Positions 42,686 to 51,414 of a stretch of DNA of 64,000 nt are shown here, piece by piece. The notes under the pieces are model-generated. The model ran no database searches, had not been told where the DNA came from, and was given only the letters and a program-made list of their open reading frames with translations. The position numbers and the translations under genes were made by a program. The DNA comes from Flavobacterium sp. I3-2 (GTDB lineage Bacteria; Bacteroidota; Bacteroidia; Flavobacteriales; Flavobacteriaceae): NCBI RefSeq assembly GCF_013389595.1, contig NZ_CP058306.1, forward strand, positions 1 through 64,000. The letters are read 5' to 3'. The stretch's first letter is position 1. The number at the start of each line of letters is the position of its first letter.

Positions 42686-43168
42686 TTATTGATTTAATGC
42701 TATCATTTTTAAGGCAGCAACCGCAGCTTCGGTACCTTTGTTACCGTGAACTCCTCCACTTCTATCAATTGATTGCTGTTCGTTATTATCTGTCAACAAA
42801 CAAAATATGGTTGGAACATGAAATTTAATATTCAAATCTTTGATTCCTTGAGTTACACCTTCGCAAACAAATTCAAAATGCATGGTTTCACCTTTAATCA
42901 CACAACCGATTGCAATTACAACATCGACATGTTGTGTTTCTAGCATTTTTTTAGAACCAAATATCAACTCAAAACTTCCTGGAACATCCCAACGAATGAT
43001 ATTTTCAGGCAAAGCACCACAATCTAACAATGCATCAACTGCACCTTGATATAAACCGTTCGTTATTTTATCATTCCATTCAGACACTACAATTCCAAAT
43101 CGAAAAGGTTTTGCATCGATTAGTTTTGTTTTGTCATAGTTTGATAAATTTTTATTAGCTGTTGCCAT
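42686..43168 (-). CDS. ribH: 6,7-dimethyl-8-ribityllumazine synthase
   Basis: A 160-residue lumazine synthase of standard length, the penultimate riboflavin enzyme. Features are FGIVVSEWN, the WDVPGSFEL substrate loop, GCVIKGETMHFEFVCEGVTQ with the catalytic His in MHFEF, and the C-terminal GNKGTEAAVAAL. It starts 3 bp after the YfgM-like gene, so the two are cotranscribed. No FMN riboswitch is seen. Confidence 0.96.
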   Translation of the reverse strand: MATANKNLSNYDKTKLIDAKPFRFGIVVSEWNDKITNGLYQGAVDALLDCGALPENIIRWDVPGSFELIFGSKKMLETQHVDVVIAIGCVIKGETMHFEFVCEGVTQGIKDLNIKFHVPTIFCLLTDNNEQQSIDRSGGVHGNKGTEAAVAALKMIALNQ

Positions 43169-43171
43169 AAT

Positions 43172-43948
43172 CTAAAGTGACATTCCTAAATAATAATCTA
43201 CGTTTGCAGCTTCAGGAGATGATTTATATTCTTCTTTAATTAAAGTAAATAATTTTAAAGCTTCTTCTTTTTTACCTAATTGTAAAGCTGTTAAACCTGC
43301 CTTGAAAGAAAAACGAGGTGTCGTAAAATCATTTTTATTATGATTTGCGGCTTTTACATAATATTCAAAAGCTTCGTTTGGTTGATTTAATTCAGAGAAA
43401 GAATCTCCAATAGCACCTAAAGAAGTGGCTTTTAAGATTAAATCTTCTGATTGAAATTTCTCTAAATGTTGAATAGCTTCTTTAAATTTTCCTATATTCA
43501 AGTATGCCATTCCAGCATAATAATTAGAAATTGATGCAGCTTGAGTTCCTGAATAATCTTGAGCGATTTTCAAGAATCCCATTTTACCTTCACCACCATT
43601 AAGAGCTAAGTTATATAGAGAATCTGTATCTTGTCCATTTACAGCTTGATCAAAATATTGCTGCGCTTGGAACATTTCGTTAGCAGCTTTTTCTTCATTA
43701 GGCTCAACAATAAAATGGTTGTATCCTAAATATCCAACAGTTGCAACTGCCAACACTAAAATACCTCCAAAAATAAACTTTTGATTTTTAGTAAACCAAT
43801 TACCCATTTTAGATGCAGTAGAATCTAATGTATCAAAAACTTCTGCTGTTTCACTATCTTTATCATTAATATATTGAGCTGTAACAGTTTCATCTGCTTC
43901 TAATTCAGGTTTTGGAGCCTTATATCCTCTTTTATTATATGTTGCCAT
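43172..43948 (-). CDS. YfgM-like TPR membrane protein
   Basis: A 258-residue protein with a cytoplasmic N-terminus of about 57 residues, one membrane segment (about 58-76) and a periplasmic helical region with three to four TPR-like repeats (GKFKEAIQHLEKF, NQPNEAFEYYVKAANH, GKKEEALKLFTLI). This is the layout of YfgM, a chaperone associated with the Sec translocon. It is 3 bp upstream of ribH, and a TATTTTTG box on the minus strand (43973-43980) serves both. Confidence 0.85.
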   Translation of the reverse strand: MATYNKRGYKAPKPELEADETVTAQYINDKDSETAEVFDTLDSTASKMGNWFTKNQKFIFGGILVLAVATVGYLGYNHFIVEPNEEKAANEMFQAQQYFDQAVNGQDTDSLYNLALNGGEGKMGFLKIAQDYSGTQAASISNYYAGMAYLNIGKFKEAIQHLEKFQSEDLILKATSLGAIGDSFSELNQPNEAFEYYVKAANHNKNDFTTPRFSFKAGLTALQLGKKEEALKLFTLIKEEYKSSPEAANVDYYLGMSL

Positions 43949-43972
43949 AATTTTTTAGAATTTTTAAAGCCA

Positions 43973-43980
43973 CAAAAATA
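43973..43980 (-). promoter_or_regulatory. -7 box TATTTTTG for YfgM-ribH
   Basis: The minus strand reads TATTTTTG, matching TAnnTTTG, 25 bp before the YfgM-like start, in the divergent region shared with recF. Confidence 0.5.
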
Positions 43981-44076
43981 GGATTTTTATTCATATATAA
44001 AAGTCTTTCTTAACGATATTTTTCAGAAATTTGCAACACCTTCATTTATTTTTAATTTTTTACAAAAAAAGAAAAC

Positions 44077-45156
44077 GTGCATTTAAAAAATCTTACGATA
44101 TTAAACTATAAAAATGTTAGTGACAAAAGCTTTGAATTTAATCATAAAATCAACTGCTTTGTTGGAAAAAACGGTATTGGAAAGACCAACATTTTAGATG
44201 CTATTTTTTATTTAGCAAACGGTAAGAGTTACTTTAATCCGATTGCGTTACAAAACATTAAACACAATGAAGATTTTTTTGTTATTGATGGTGTTTTCGA
44301 TAAACAAGAAAAAAATGAACATGTTGTTTGCAGTTTAAAAAAAGGGCAAAAAAAAGTAATCAAACGCAACGGAAAACCTTACGATCGTTTTTCTGAACAC
44401 ATTGGATTGATTCCACTTGTGATTATTTCTCCATCGGATCAAGATTTAATTTCAGAAGGCAGTGAAACTCGAAGAAAATTCATAGATACCGTGATTTCGC
44501 AATTAGACTCGGTTTACCTTCAAGAATTGATTCAATATCAAAAAATCATAACACAACGTAATGCGCTTTTGAAATATTTTGCGGTAAACTACACGTTTGA
44601 CAACGAAACTTTATCAATTTACGATGAACAATTACACCACTTAGGAACTTCGATTCATCAGAAAAGAAAAGATTTCATGGAATTATTTGTTCCAACATTT
44701 CAAAAATACCATCAGCAAATTACCAATTCGCAAGAGCAAGTTCAATTAAAATATTTCAGTCAGTTGGACGAAATGCCTTTATTGGAATTATTGAAACAAA
44801 CTTTGCCAAAAGACCGAGCAGTAAATTATACCACGGCTGGAACTCACAAAGACGATTTGTTGTTGGAAATTGAAAATCATTCGATAAAAAAGTATGGTTC
44901 GCAAGGACAACAAAAATCTTTTTTAATTGCGTTGAAACTAGCACAATTTGATTTTCTAAAAAAACAAAGTGGCGTTCTACCGATATTGCTTTTTGATGAT
45001 ATTTTTGATAAATTAGATGCTTTTAGAGTACAACAAATTATTGAAATGGTAAACGATGAAACTTTTGGTCAATTGTTCATAACGGACACACATGAAGATC
45101 GTACGGAACTGATTGTCAAATCGACACATTTAGATTACGAAATCTTTCAACTTTAA
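44077..45156 (+). CDS. recF: DNA replication and repair protein RecF
   Basis: A 359-residue RecF, an SMC-like ATPase of recombination and fork repair that loads RecA at gaps with RecO and RecR. Walker [10 protein letters not shown] (30-38), the [12 protein letters not shown] segment, the ABC-type signature [16 protein letters not shown] and Walker [14 protein letters not shown] are all present. The start codon is GTG 44077. It does not sit in a dnaA-dnaN-recF cluster; instead it is divergent from the YfgM-like gene and followed by murB. Confidence 0.95.
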   Translation: MHLKNLTILNYKNVSDKSFEFNHKINCFVGKNGIGKTNILDAIFYLANGKSYFNPIALQNIKHNEDFFVIDGVFDKQEKNEHVVCSLKKGQKKVIKRNGKPYDRFSEHIGLIPLVIISPSDQDLISEGSETRRKFIDTVISQLDSVYLQELIQYQKIITQRNALLKYFAVNYTFDNETLSIYDEQLHHLGTSIHQKRKDFMELFVPTFQKYHQQITNSQEQVQLKYFSQLDEMPLLELLKQTLPKDRAVNYTTAGTHKDDLLLEIENHSIKKYGSQGQQKSFLIALKLAQFDFLKKQSGVLPILLFDDIFDKLDAFRVQQIIEMVNDETFGQLFITDTHEDRTELIVKSTHLDYEIFQL

Positions 45157-45179
45157 AATTAAAATTTCATTTGTTTCCT

Positions 45180-45187
45180 TATTTTTG
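45180..45187 (+). promoter_or_regulatory. -7 box TATTTTTG for murB
   Basis: TATTTTTG matches TAnnTTTG and lies 18 bp before ATG 45206. The TTG at 45185 is part of this box, which argues against its use as a start codon. Confidence 0.5.
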
Positions 45188-45205
45188 CAAACCAAAATAT
45201 ACAAA

Positions 45206-46219
45206 ATGGAAATCTTAAAAAACCACTCACTTAAATCTTTCAATACATTTGGAATTGATGCAAAAGCTCGTGAATTCACTATTGTAGAACAAATTGACCC
45301 ATTAATTGATTTAATCGGACGTACTTCTAAAAACGATTTTTTTATTCTTGGAGGTGGTAGCAATATTCTTTTAACAAATGATATCGAAAAGTTGGTTATT
45401 CAATTGAATTTGAAAGGTATCTCTATAATTGAAAAATCAGAAGATTTTGTACTTGTTGAAGCAATGGCTGGTGAAGTTTGGCATGAATTTGTTCAATTTA
45501 CATTGAAAAATAATTTTGGTGGTTTAGAAAATCTTTCCCTTATTCCAGGTAATGTTGGAACATCTCCAATGCAAAATATAGGCGCTTACGGAATCGAAAT
45601 CAAAGACTTTTTCTATTCATGTAAGGCTTTAAACATAGAAACATTAAAAATTGAAACTTTTTATAATGCTGATTGTAAATTTGGCTATCGCGAAAGTGTT
45701 TTCAAGAATGAATTAAAAGGAAAATACATCATTTTGTCCGTTCAATTTAAACTTACAAAAGAAAACCATAATTTACATATCGATTACGGAGCAATAAAAC
45801 AAGAATTAGAAAAAATGCAAATTTCTAATCCAACGATTCAAGATGTTAGTAAAGCTGTAATTCGAATCAGAGAAAGCAAACTTCCAAATCCAAAAGAAAT
45901 TGGAAATAGCGGTAGCTTTTTTAAAAATCCGGTGATTACCAAAAAAGAATTTAATGTTTTGTTAGAAAAAAATCCGAACATGCCACATTATGTTGTTTCG
46001 GAAAATGAAATAAAAATTCCGGCAGGTTGGTTAATTGAACAAGCAGGTTTTAAAGGTGAACGATTTGGCGATGCTGGCGTTCATAAAAATCAAGCTTTGG
46101 TTTTAGTAAATTACGGAAACGCTACTGGTGCTGAAATTTTAGCAGTAGCACATCAGATTCAAGCTAAAGTTGACGAACTTTATAACATTAAAATCGTTCC
46201 TGAAGTAAATATTATTTAA
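45206..46219 (+). CDS. murB: UDP-N-acetylmuramate dehydrogenase
   Basis: About 337 residues from ATG 45206 (MEILKNHSLKSFNTFGI). MurB reduces UDP-GlcNAc-enolpyruvate to UDP-MurNAc in peptidoglycan synthesis, using FAD and NADPH. FAD-binding LGGGSNILL, IPGNVGTSPMQNIGAYGIEI, the catalytic-serine region GNSGSFFKNP and the C-terminal Glu in VPEVNI mark it as a type I MurB. The longer frame to TTG 45185 would start within a promoter box. The following glycosyltransferase gene begins 13 bp after its stop. Confidence 0.95.
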   Translation: MEILKNHSLKSFNTFGIDAKAREFTIVEQIDPLIDLIGRTSKNDFFILGGGSNILLTNDIEKLVIQLNLKGISIIEKSEDFVLVEAMAGEVWHEFVQFTLKNNFGGLENLSLIPGNVGTSPMQNIGAYGIEIKDFFYSCKALNIETLKIETFYNADCKFGYRESVFKNELKGKYIILSVQFKLTKENHNLHIDYGAIKQELEKMQISNPTIQDVSKAVIRIRESKLPNPKEIGNSGSFFKNPVITKKEFNVLLEKNPNMPHYVVSENEIKIPAGWLIEQAGFKGERFGDAGVHKNQALVLVNYGNATGAEILAVAHQIQAKVDELYNIKIVPEVNII

Positions 46220-46232
46220 AGAATCAAAAAAA

Positions 46233-47372
46233 TTGAAAGAAAATTTAAGTTTACCACCTGAGTTATTAAACCTTGCACCTATGCTATTACTTTATGTATT
46301 TATAGCAATAGTTATTGTTCAATTATTTTATTATTTAGGCGTATTTTCAAGTTTTTCTTTTTCGAAAGAAAACGAGAACAACCCAAAACGCATTCCTGTA
46401 TCTGTAATTGTTTATGCTAGAAATCAGGCAGAAGATGTAAAACGTTTACTTCCGAATTTAGTTAATCAAAATTATCATGATTACGAATTGGTCTTGGTTG
46501 ACAATGCTTCTTCAGATGAAACATTGGATATTTTCAAAGAATATGCTCAAATGTTTTCAAACATTAGATTGTGCCGAGTTGAAAATAATGAAGCTTTTTG
46601 GAATAATAAAAAATACGCTCACACGCTAGCAATTAAAGCTTCTAAAAACGAATATTTACTTTTTATTGATGCTGAACAAAATATCGATAATGAGTTTTGG
46701 ATTATTTCCATGGCGTCTAATTTCACCTTTAATAAAACCATAATTTTAGGTCCATCGATGTACAAAAAAGCAAAAGGTTTTTTTAATAAAATAATCCGAT
46801 ACGATTCTGTTTTTTCGCAATTACACAGTTTTTCTTGGGTAAATTACGGTGCTCCATTTTCATATTTTTCTAAAAATCTTGGTTATAAAAAAGAAGAATT
46901 TTACAAAGTAAACGGATTTATCACACATATGAATAATCGTTTAGGTGAACATGAATTTTTTATAAATGAAGCTTCTCTGAGTAAAAACACAACTTATACA
47001 ATTTCAAAAAATGCATTTGTCTATTTAGAATCCATCACAAAGTTAAATGAATGGCAATCTAAAAAAAATGAAGACGAAATGGTTTTGTCGAAATTAAACA
47101 ACGGAACTCGATTTAAAGTTAGATTTTTCAACGCCTCGCAGTTTTTGTTTTTTCTATTGGCAATTGCGTTATTGAGCTTACAAATCGAATGGATTATAAC
47201 CACCATCATCATTTGTTTTAGATATGTAATCAGTTGGGTTGTTGTTGGAAAATCGCTTGGAAAATTTCAACAAAAAGATTTGATTTGGATGTTTCCGATT
47301 TTAGAATTTCATCGAACAATCAATCAAGTGAAATATTCGTTAAATAACATGTTTAGAAAAAAAATAGCCTAG
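46233..47372 (+). CDS. Membrane-bound family 2 glycosyltransferase
   Basis: A 379-residue GT2 glycosyltransferase with an N-terminal membrane segment (about 17-36), a catalytic domain (PVSVIVYARNQAEDVKRLLP, LVLVDNASSDETLDIF, LLFIDAEQNI with the metal-binding DxE) and one or two C-terminal membrane segments (about 305-345). It is probably a surface polysaccharide transferase acting at the inner membrane. The predicted start is TTG 46233; the first ATG (46281) would begin inside the membrane segment. It lies between murB and the sigma factor gene, 1 nt before the latter. Confidence 0.87.
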   Translation: MKENLSLPPELLNLAPMLLLYVFIAIVIVQLFYYLGVFSSFSFSKENENNPKRIPVSVIVYARNQAEDVKRLLPNLVNQNYHDYELVLVDNASSDETLDIFKEYAQMFSNIRLCRVENNEAFWNNKKYAHTLAIKASKNEYLLFIDAEQNIDNEFWIISMASNFTFNKTIILGPSMYKKAKGFFNKIIRYDSVFSQLHSFSWVNYGAPFSYFSKNLGYKKEEFYKVNGFITHMNNRLGEHEFFINEASLSKNTTYTISKNAFVYLESITKLNEWQSKKNEDEMVLSKLNNGTRFKVRFFNASQFLFFLLAIALLSLQIEWIITTIIICFRYVISWVVVGKSLGKFQQKDLIWMFPILEFHRTINQVKYSLNNMFRKKIA

Positions 47373-47373
47373 A

Positions 47374-47937
47374 TTGGACAAGAAAATAAACATTAAGGAA
47401 AAAATTGAATTGGCTAAAATAGGCGACCAAGTTGCTTTTACTTCTATTCTAAATTATTATTGGAACGAGGTTTATAATTTTATGCTAAAACGCAGTGGAA
47501 ATGAAACCGATGCTGAAGATATTAGCATTGAAACATTTTCAAAAGCATTTGATAAAATTAAAAATTACAATCCGGAATATGCTTTTAATACATGGCTAAT
47601 CAGCATAGCTAAAAATGTACATATTGATATGTTACGTAAACGAAAAGCTACTCAATTTGTTGAAATGACAGAAGACGAAGAATTCATTTACAAAAACATT
47701 GCAGATGATTCACCAACATTGGAAGATGAATTGATTTTTGAACAGAATTTAGCTACTTTAAAAAATTGTATCAAACAACTGAAACCACATTATCAAGAAG
47801 TTATTCAGTTGCGCTATTTTCAAGAAATGAGCTATAATGAAATTGCCGATGAAATCAATGAACCATTGAATAATGTAAAAATAAAATTACTTAGAGCAAA
47901 AAAATTATTAGTAGAATTGATTGCTTCAAATAAATAA
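47374..47937 (+). CDS. ECF-type RNA polymerase sigma factor
   Basis: A 187-residue sigma-70 family factor of the extracytoplasmic-function type: region 2 (AFTSILNYYWNEVYNFMLKR, then NTWLISIAKNVHIDMLRKRK) and region 4 (IKQLKPHYQEVIQLRYFQEM, then SYNEIADEINEPLNNVKIKL). It starts with TTG 47374 directly after the glycosyltransferase stop, so it belongs to the murB-side operon. No anti-sigma gene is adjacent, so it is probably controlled by expression or by an unlinked partner. Confidence 0.92.
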   Translation: MDKKINIKEKIELAKIGDQVAFTSILNYYWNEVYNFMLKRSGNETDAEDISIETFSKAFDKIKNYNPEYAFNTWLISIAKNVHIDMLRKRKATQFVEMTEDEEFIYKNIADDSPTLEDELIFEQNLATLKNCIKQLKPHYQEVIQLRYFQEMSYNEIADEINEPLNNVKIKLLRAKKLLVELIASNK

Positions 47938-47967
47938 TAAAACCGACTCGTTGTCGGTTTTATTATT
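47933..47967. terminator. Bidirectional terminator between convergent genes
   Basis: A perfect 15-bp stem (47933-47947 with 47953-47967) with a 5-nt TCGTT loop overlaps the sigma factor stop and touches the stop of the DUF417 gene. Confidence 0.9.
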
Positions 47968-48410
47968 TAATATAATTTGCTTTTATCTACATCGCACCAA
48001 AGTGTGATTCCCAATCCAAGAAAAACTAAATCTTTAAGTATAAAAAAATCTGTTACTAGAAATCCTTCTTTTAAACTGAAAACATCTGGTGTTGTTATTA
48101 AAAAACTTGTTGTAAACAAAAAAGTAATAATCATAAGTGCGCCCGCCCATTTCAAAAAAATCTTTTTAAATAAACCGACAATCAAAATTATTGCGGTTAA
48201 AATTTCAGCAATTCCAATTAAATTAGAAACTGTTCTGTAATTCATTACATTATAAGTCCAACTCATTAAAGGATGATTTTGCACTAAACCTTGTATTGCC
48301 TTGGCCTCAAAATCATAGAATTTAGCTGCTCCCAACCATAGTAAAATCAGAATAGTTGATAAAATCATAACTAAAACCCCAACATTATATTTACCCTCTT
48401 TTTTATTCAT
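47967..48410 (-). CDS. DUF417 (YkgB/RclC-like) membrane protein
   Basis: A 147-residue protein with four membrane segments. The motifs WLGAAKFYDFEAKAIQGLVQ, NHPLMSWTYNVM and FLTTSFLITTPDVF match the DUF417 family, which includes E. coli YkgB and RclC. RclC belongs to the reactive-chlorine stress response, so a stress link is possible but unproven here. It is a single-gene unit. Confidence 0.87.
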   Translation of the reverse strand: MNKKEGKYNVGVLVMILSTILILLWLGAAKFYDFEAKAIQGLVQNHPLMSWTYNVMNYRTVSNLIGIAEILTAIILIVGLFKKIFLKWAGALMIITFLFTTSFLITTPDVFSLKEGFLVTDFFILKDLVFLGLGITLWCDVDKSKLY

Positions 48411-48468
48411 AACATTTAATTTAAATATTTAACAAATTTACACAAAAAACAACAACACGAATAAAGAA

Positions 48469-48503
48469 TAAAAAAAACTGCCCTAAAAAAATTAAGACAG
48501 TTT
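48469..48503 (-). terminator. Terminator after the surface-protein operon
   Basis: On the minus strand a 12-bp stem with two G-U pairs (48475-48503) is followed by a T run, 15 bp after the OmpA stop. Confidence 0.78.
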
Positions 48504-48517
48504 CAAAAAAAAAAAGA

Positions 48518-50482
48518 TTAAATTTTAATTACAATAAATTCAGATCTTCTATTTAGTTCGTGTTCTTGCTCAGAACAATTGACACCATTTTTACAATGAT
48601 TTAAAAGAAGTGTTTCACCGAATCCTTTATAAGTTATTCGTTCTGAAGCAATACCCTGAGAGATAATCCATTCGGCAGTAGATTTAGCTCTACGTTCAGA
48701 TAATTTCAAATTATATTCATCATTTCCTCTACTATCAGTAAAAGCACGAATATCAATAATCATATTAGGATTATCTTTCATTACCGAAACAATTTTAGCC
48801 AATTCAATAGCAGCATCTGGACGAATGTAATCTTTATCAAAATCAAAATAAATTGGATTTAAACTCAATACTTTAAACAAATCATCTTGAGGTTTGATTT
48901 CGATTTTCTTTTTAGTTATCTCAATTGTTCTGAATGTTTTACCAGGTTCGCTATCCAATAATACAACCTCTTCTTTGATTTCATAATCAGGAAAATCAAC
49001 TCGAACGCGATAACTTTCGTTACATTCAAAATCAATATCAAAATAATAACTCCCATCTTTCATTCGATTTGTTGAAGCCTTCAAATCATAGCCCATATCA
49101 AACAAATCAATTTTTGCATTTGGAAGTATGTTTTTACTTTTACTATCAATGATAATTAATCCTAACTCTTGAGCACAATTGAAATTTAAGCTTTTAGTTT
49201 CAAGAAAGCCATACATATCGTCTTTACCAACGCCTCCTTTTCGATTGCTAGAAAAATAACCTTTTTTGGTTTGTCTATTAATGATGTATCCGAAATCATC
49301 AAATTCACTATTGATTGGTGCACCCACATTCTGAACAGGACTGAAACTTCCATCTTTCATGATTTTAGTAGCAAAAACATCTAAACCTCCTAAACCAGGT
49401 CGCCCGTCACTAGAAAAATACAATTCGTTATTATCCGTTAAAAAAACAAAAGTTTCTCGACCATCTGTATTAATTTCAGCACCTAAATTCATTGGTTTGT
49501 CAAAACCATCAGCTGTGATTGGAATTTGCCAAATATCAGAATTTCCGAATCCACCTGGACGGTCAGAAATAAAATACATAATATCTTCGGATTCATTTAA
49601 AGTTGGATGTGCTGTATTAAAATTATTATCGTTAAACGGTAGTTCAATAACATTTGTCCATTTATTATCGATAAATTCAGCACGATAAATTTTTAATAAT
49701 GTTATATTATTATGATCATAACCGCGTTCGCCATGTAAAAAATTATTTCTTGTAAAATACATGGTTTTACCATCTTTGGTAATTACTGGCGAAGATTCAT
49801 TAAATATACTAGTAACTTTTCCTTTAAAACGCTTTGGTTTAGACAGATTACCTAGCGAATCGATTTCTGTTTGATAAATTTTAGAAAAAGAACCACCGGT
49901 CCAACTAAATATACGTTTCACGAAATTTCCGGTATCACGAGCAGAAGTAAATAATAATGTATTTCCATGAAAATTTGCGCTGTAATCTGAATATGGAGAA
50001 TTTATTTTCAATGAATTCAAAATATATCTGTTTGAATTTTTATCAATCGCAGCATTTTGATCATGATCTAAATTGATTAATGACGTTCGAATTGCATTTT
50101 GATTATGAATTGCAAACTGTTTAAAATAAAAATCAGCTTTTGAATTATCACCAATATTTCTTAATGTTTCTGCATAACGATAAAAATATTCTGAATCTAG
50201 AGAGTCAATATCAAATTCAGAAAATAAAATTTCATACCATTTATTTGCTTTGGCATATTCTCCATTGAAATAATAAGAATTACCTAACTTTTGTAAAATT
50301 TCTGCACTTACAAAACCTTTATTTGCAATTTGCTCATACGTATCAATCGCATAATAATAAGCCAAATTATCATATTCGCGATTTGCACGTTTTAATCCAA
50401 CTTGAGCTTGAACAACCGTATTTCCAAGAACCAACGCAAATACGAAGCTGAGAATTTTTATTCCTTTTTTCATAACTTTCAT
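48518..50482 (-). CDS. OmpA family protein with TPR and WD40-like repeats (T9SS-associated)
   Basis: A 654-residue outer-membrane-associated protein with a signal peptide (ends near VVQAQ) and N-terminal TPR-like repeats (about 30-130). A PD40/WD40-like propeller follows (blades such as KTMYFTRNNF, DIMYFISDRPGGFGNSDIW and NELYFSSDGRPGLGGLDVF), then a carboxypeptidase regulatory-like beta domain and a C-terminal OmpA peptidoglycan-binding domain (FDFDKDYIRP, TDSRGNDEYNLKLSERRA). This architecture is typical of PorE/SprF-linked proteins in T9SS loci. It is the last gene of the three-gene operon and starts 2 bp after the PorP/SprF stop. Confidence 0.93.
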   Translation of the reverse strand: MKVMKKGIKILSFVFALVLGNTVVQAQVGLKRANREYDNLAYYYAIDTYEQIANKGFVSAEILQKLGNSYYFNGEYAKANKWYEILFSEFDIDSLDSEYFYRYAETLRNIGDNSKADFYFKQFAIHNQNAIRTSLINLDHDQNAAIDKNSNRYILNSLKINSPYSDYSANFHGNTLLFTSARDTGNFVKRIFSWTGGSFSKIYQTEIDSLGNLSKPKRFKGKVTSIFNESSPVITKDGKTMYFTRNNFLHGERGYDHNNITLLKIYRAEFIDNKWTNVIELPFNDNNFNTAHPTLNESEDIMYFISDRPGGFGNSDIWQIPITADGFDKPMNLGAEINTDGRETFVFLTDNNELYFSSDGRPGLGGLDVFATKIMKDGSFSPVQNVGAPINSEFDDFGYIINRQTKKGYFSSNRKGGVGKDDMYGFLETKSLNFNCAQELGLIIIDSKSKNILPNAKIDLFDMGYDLKASTNRMKDGSYYFDIDFECNESYRVRVDFPDYEIKEEVVLLDSEPGKTFRTIEITKKKIEIKPQDDLFKVLSLNPIYFDFDKDYIRPDAAIELAKIVSVMKDNPNMIIDIRAFTDSRGNDEYNLKLSERRAKSTAEWIISQGIASERITYKGFGETLLLNHCKNGVNCSEQEHELNRRSEFIVIKI

Positions 50483-50484
50483 TT

Positions 50485-51402
50485 TTAGAAGAATCTAGGT
50501 GACATTAAACGATCGTATTTTTTAAACAATTCAAATCGTAAAAAAATTTCATGCGATCCCGAATTGTAATGAGCTAATTTTGTGGTATCTCCATCATAAG
50601 AATATCCAATCATTAAACCATTTGTAATCTGAAAAGCCGCTAAAGCACTCCAAGCAGCATCTATTCGGTAAGCTGCACCTAAAGTTAACTTTTCGCTGAA
50701 CAAAAAATTTGCAGTAATATCCGATTGTAAAGGAGCACCTTGGACAGCCTTAAATAAAACTGCTGGTTTGAATTTCAAATTTGGATTTAAATTAAAAACA
50801 TGACCTCCCATTAAATAAAAATGCATTTTTGTTTGAAGTGTTGCATAAATATTATCATCGTAACGATCAGATTCTAAAAAATTTGGAACCGAAAAACCGA
50901 TATAACTTTTGGTATTGTAATAATAAATTCCTGCTCCAATATTTGGTGTAAACTGGTTAGCAATATCTTTACCTAACCGTGGATCATTTGGATTATGTAA
51001 ATTTAGATTACCATAATTTACATCTAATAAATTTGCAGATCCTTTCAACCCGAAAGCTAATTTATTTTCATATCCATCTAAATTTACTGTATAAGCAAGA
51101 TCAATAGAAAATGTATTCTCTTTCATCACACCAAGTTCATCGTTAACAAATGAGATTCCTAAACCTAAATTACTATTCTTAATTGGGGTGTTTAAAGAAA
51201 AAGCATTTGTTTTTGGCGCACCATTTAAACCAACCCATTGCTCGCGATGCAATCCAAAAACACTCATTGTTCCTCTAGATCCAGCATAAGCCGGATTTAT
51301 GTTAGTGGTATTATACATATAGTGTGTGTATTGTGGATCTTGTTGCGCATTTACGGTTAGACTATTTAAAGCTAACAATGCTATTAATATTATTTTTTTC
51401 AT
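50485..51402 (-). CDS. PorP/SprF family outer-membrane protein
   Basis: A 305-residue beta-barrel protein with a signal peptide (ends near VNAQ), followed by QDPQYTHYMYNTTNINPAYAG, the hallmark start of PorP/SprF proteins. These assist type IX secretion and attachment of large type B CTD proteins at the cell surface. It lies between the CTD protein (12 bp upstream) and the OmpA gene, so the three form a client-carrier-anchor set. Confidence 0.95.
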   Translation of the reverse strand: MKKIILIALLALNSLTVNAQQDPQYTHYMYNTTNINPAYAGSRGTMSVFGLHREQWVGLNGAPKTNAFSLNTPIKNSNLGLGISFVNDELGVMKENTFSIDLAYTVNLDGYENKLAFGLKGSANLLDVNYGNLNLHNPNDPRLGKDIANQFTPNIGAGIYYYNTKSYIGFSVPNFLESDRYDDNIYATLQTKMHFYLMGGHVFNLNPNLKFKPAVLFKAVQGAPLQSDITANFLFSEKLTLGAAYRIDAAWSALAAFQITNGLMIGYSYDGDTTKLAHYNSGSHEIFLRFELFKKYDRLMSPRFF

Positions 51403-51414
51403 GCTTTGTTAGTT

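Noticed and set aside
49915..49926. parS-like GTTTCACGAAAT
   Set aside because: It resembles half of a parS palindrome but is not symmetric over 16 bp and lies inside the OmpA gene far from parAB.
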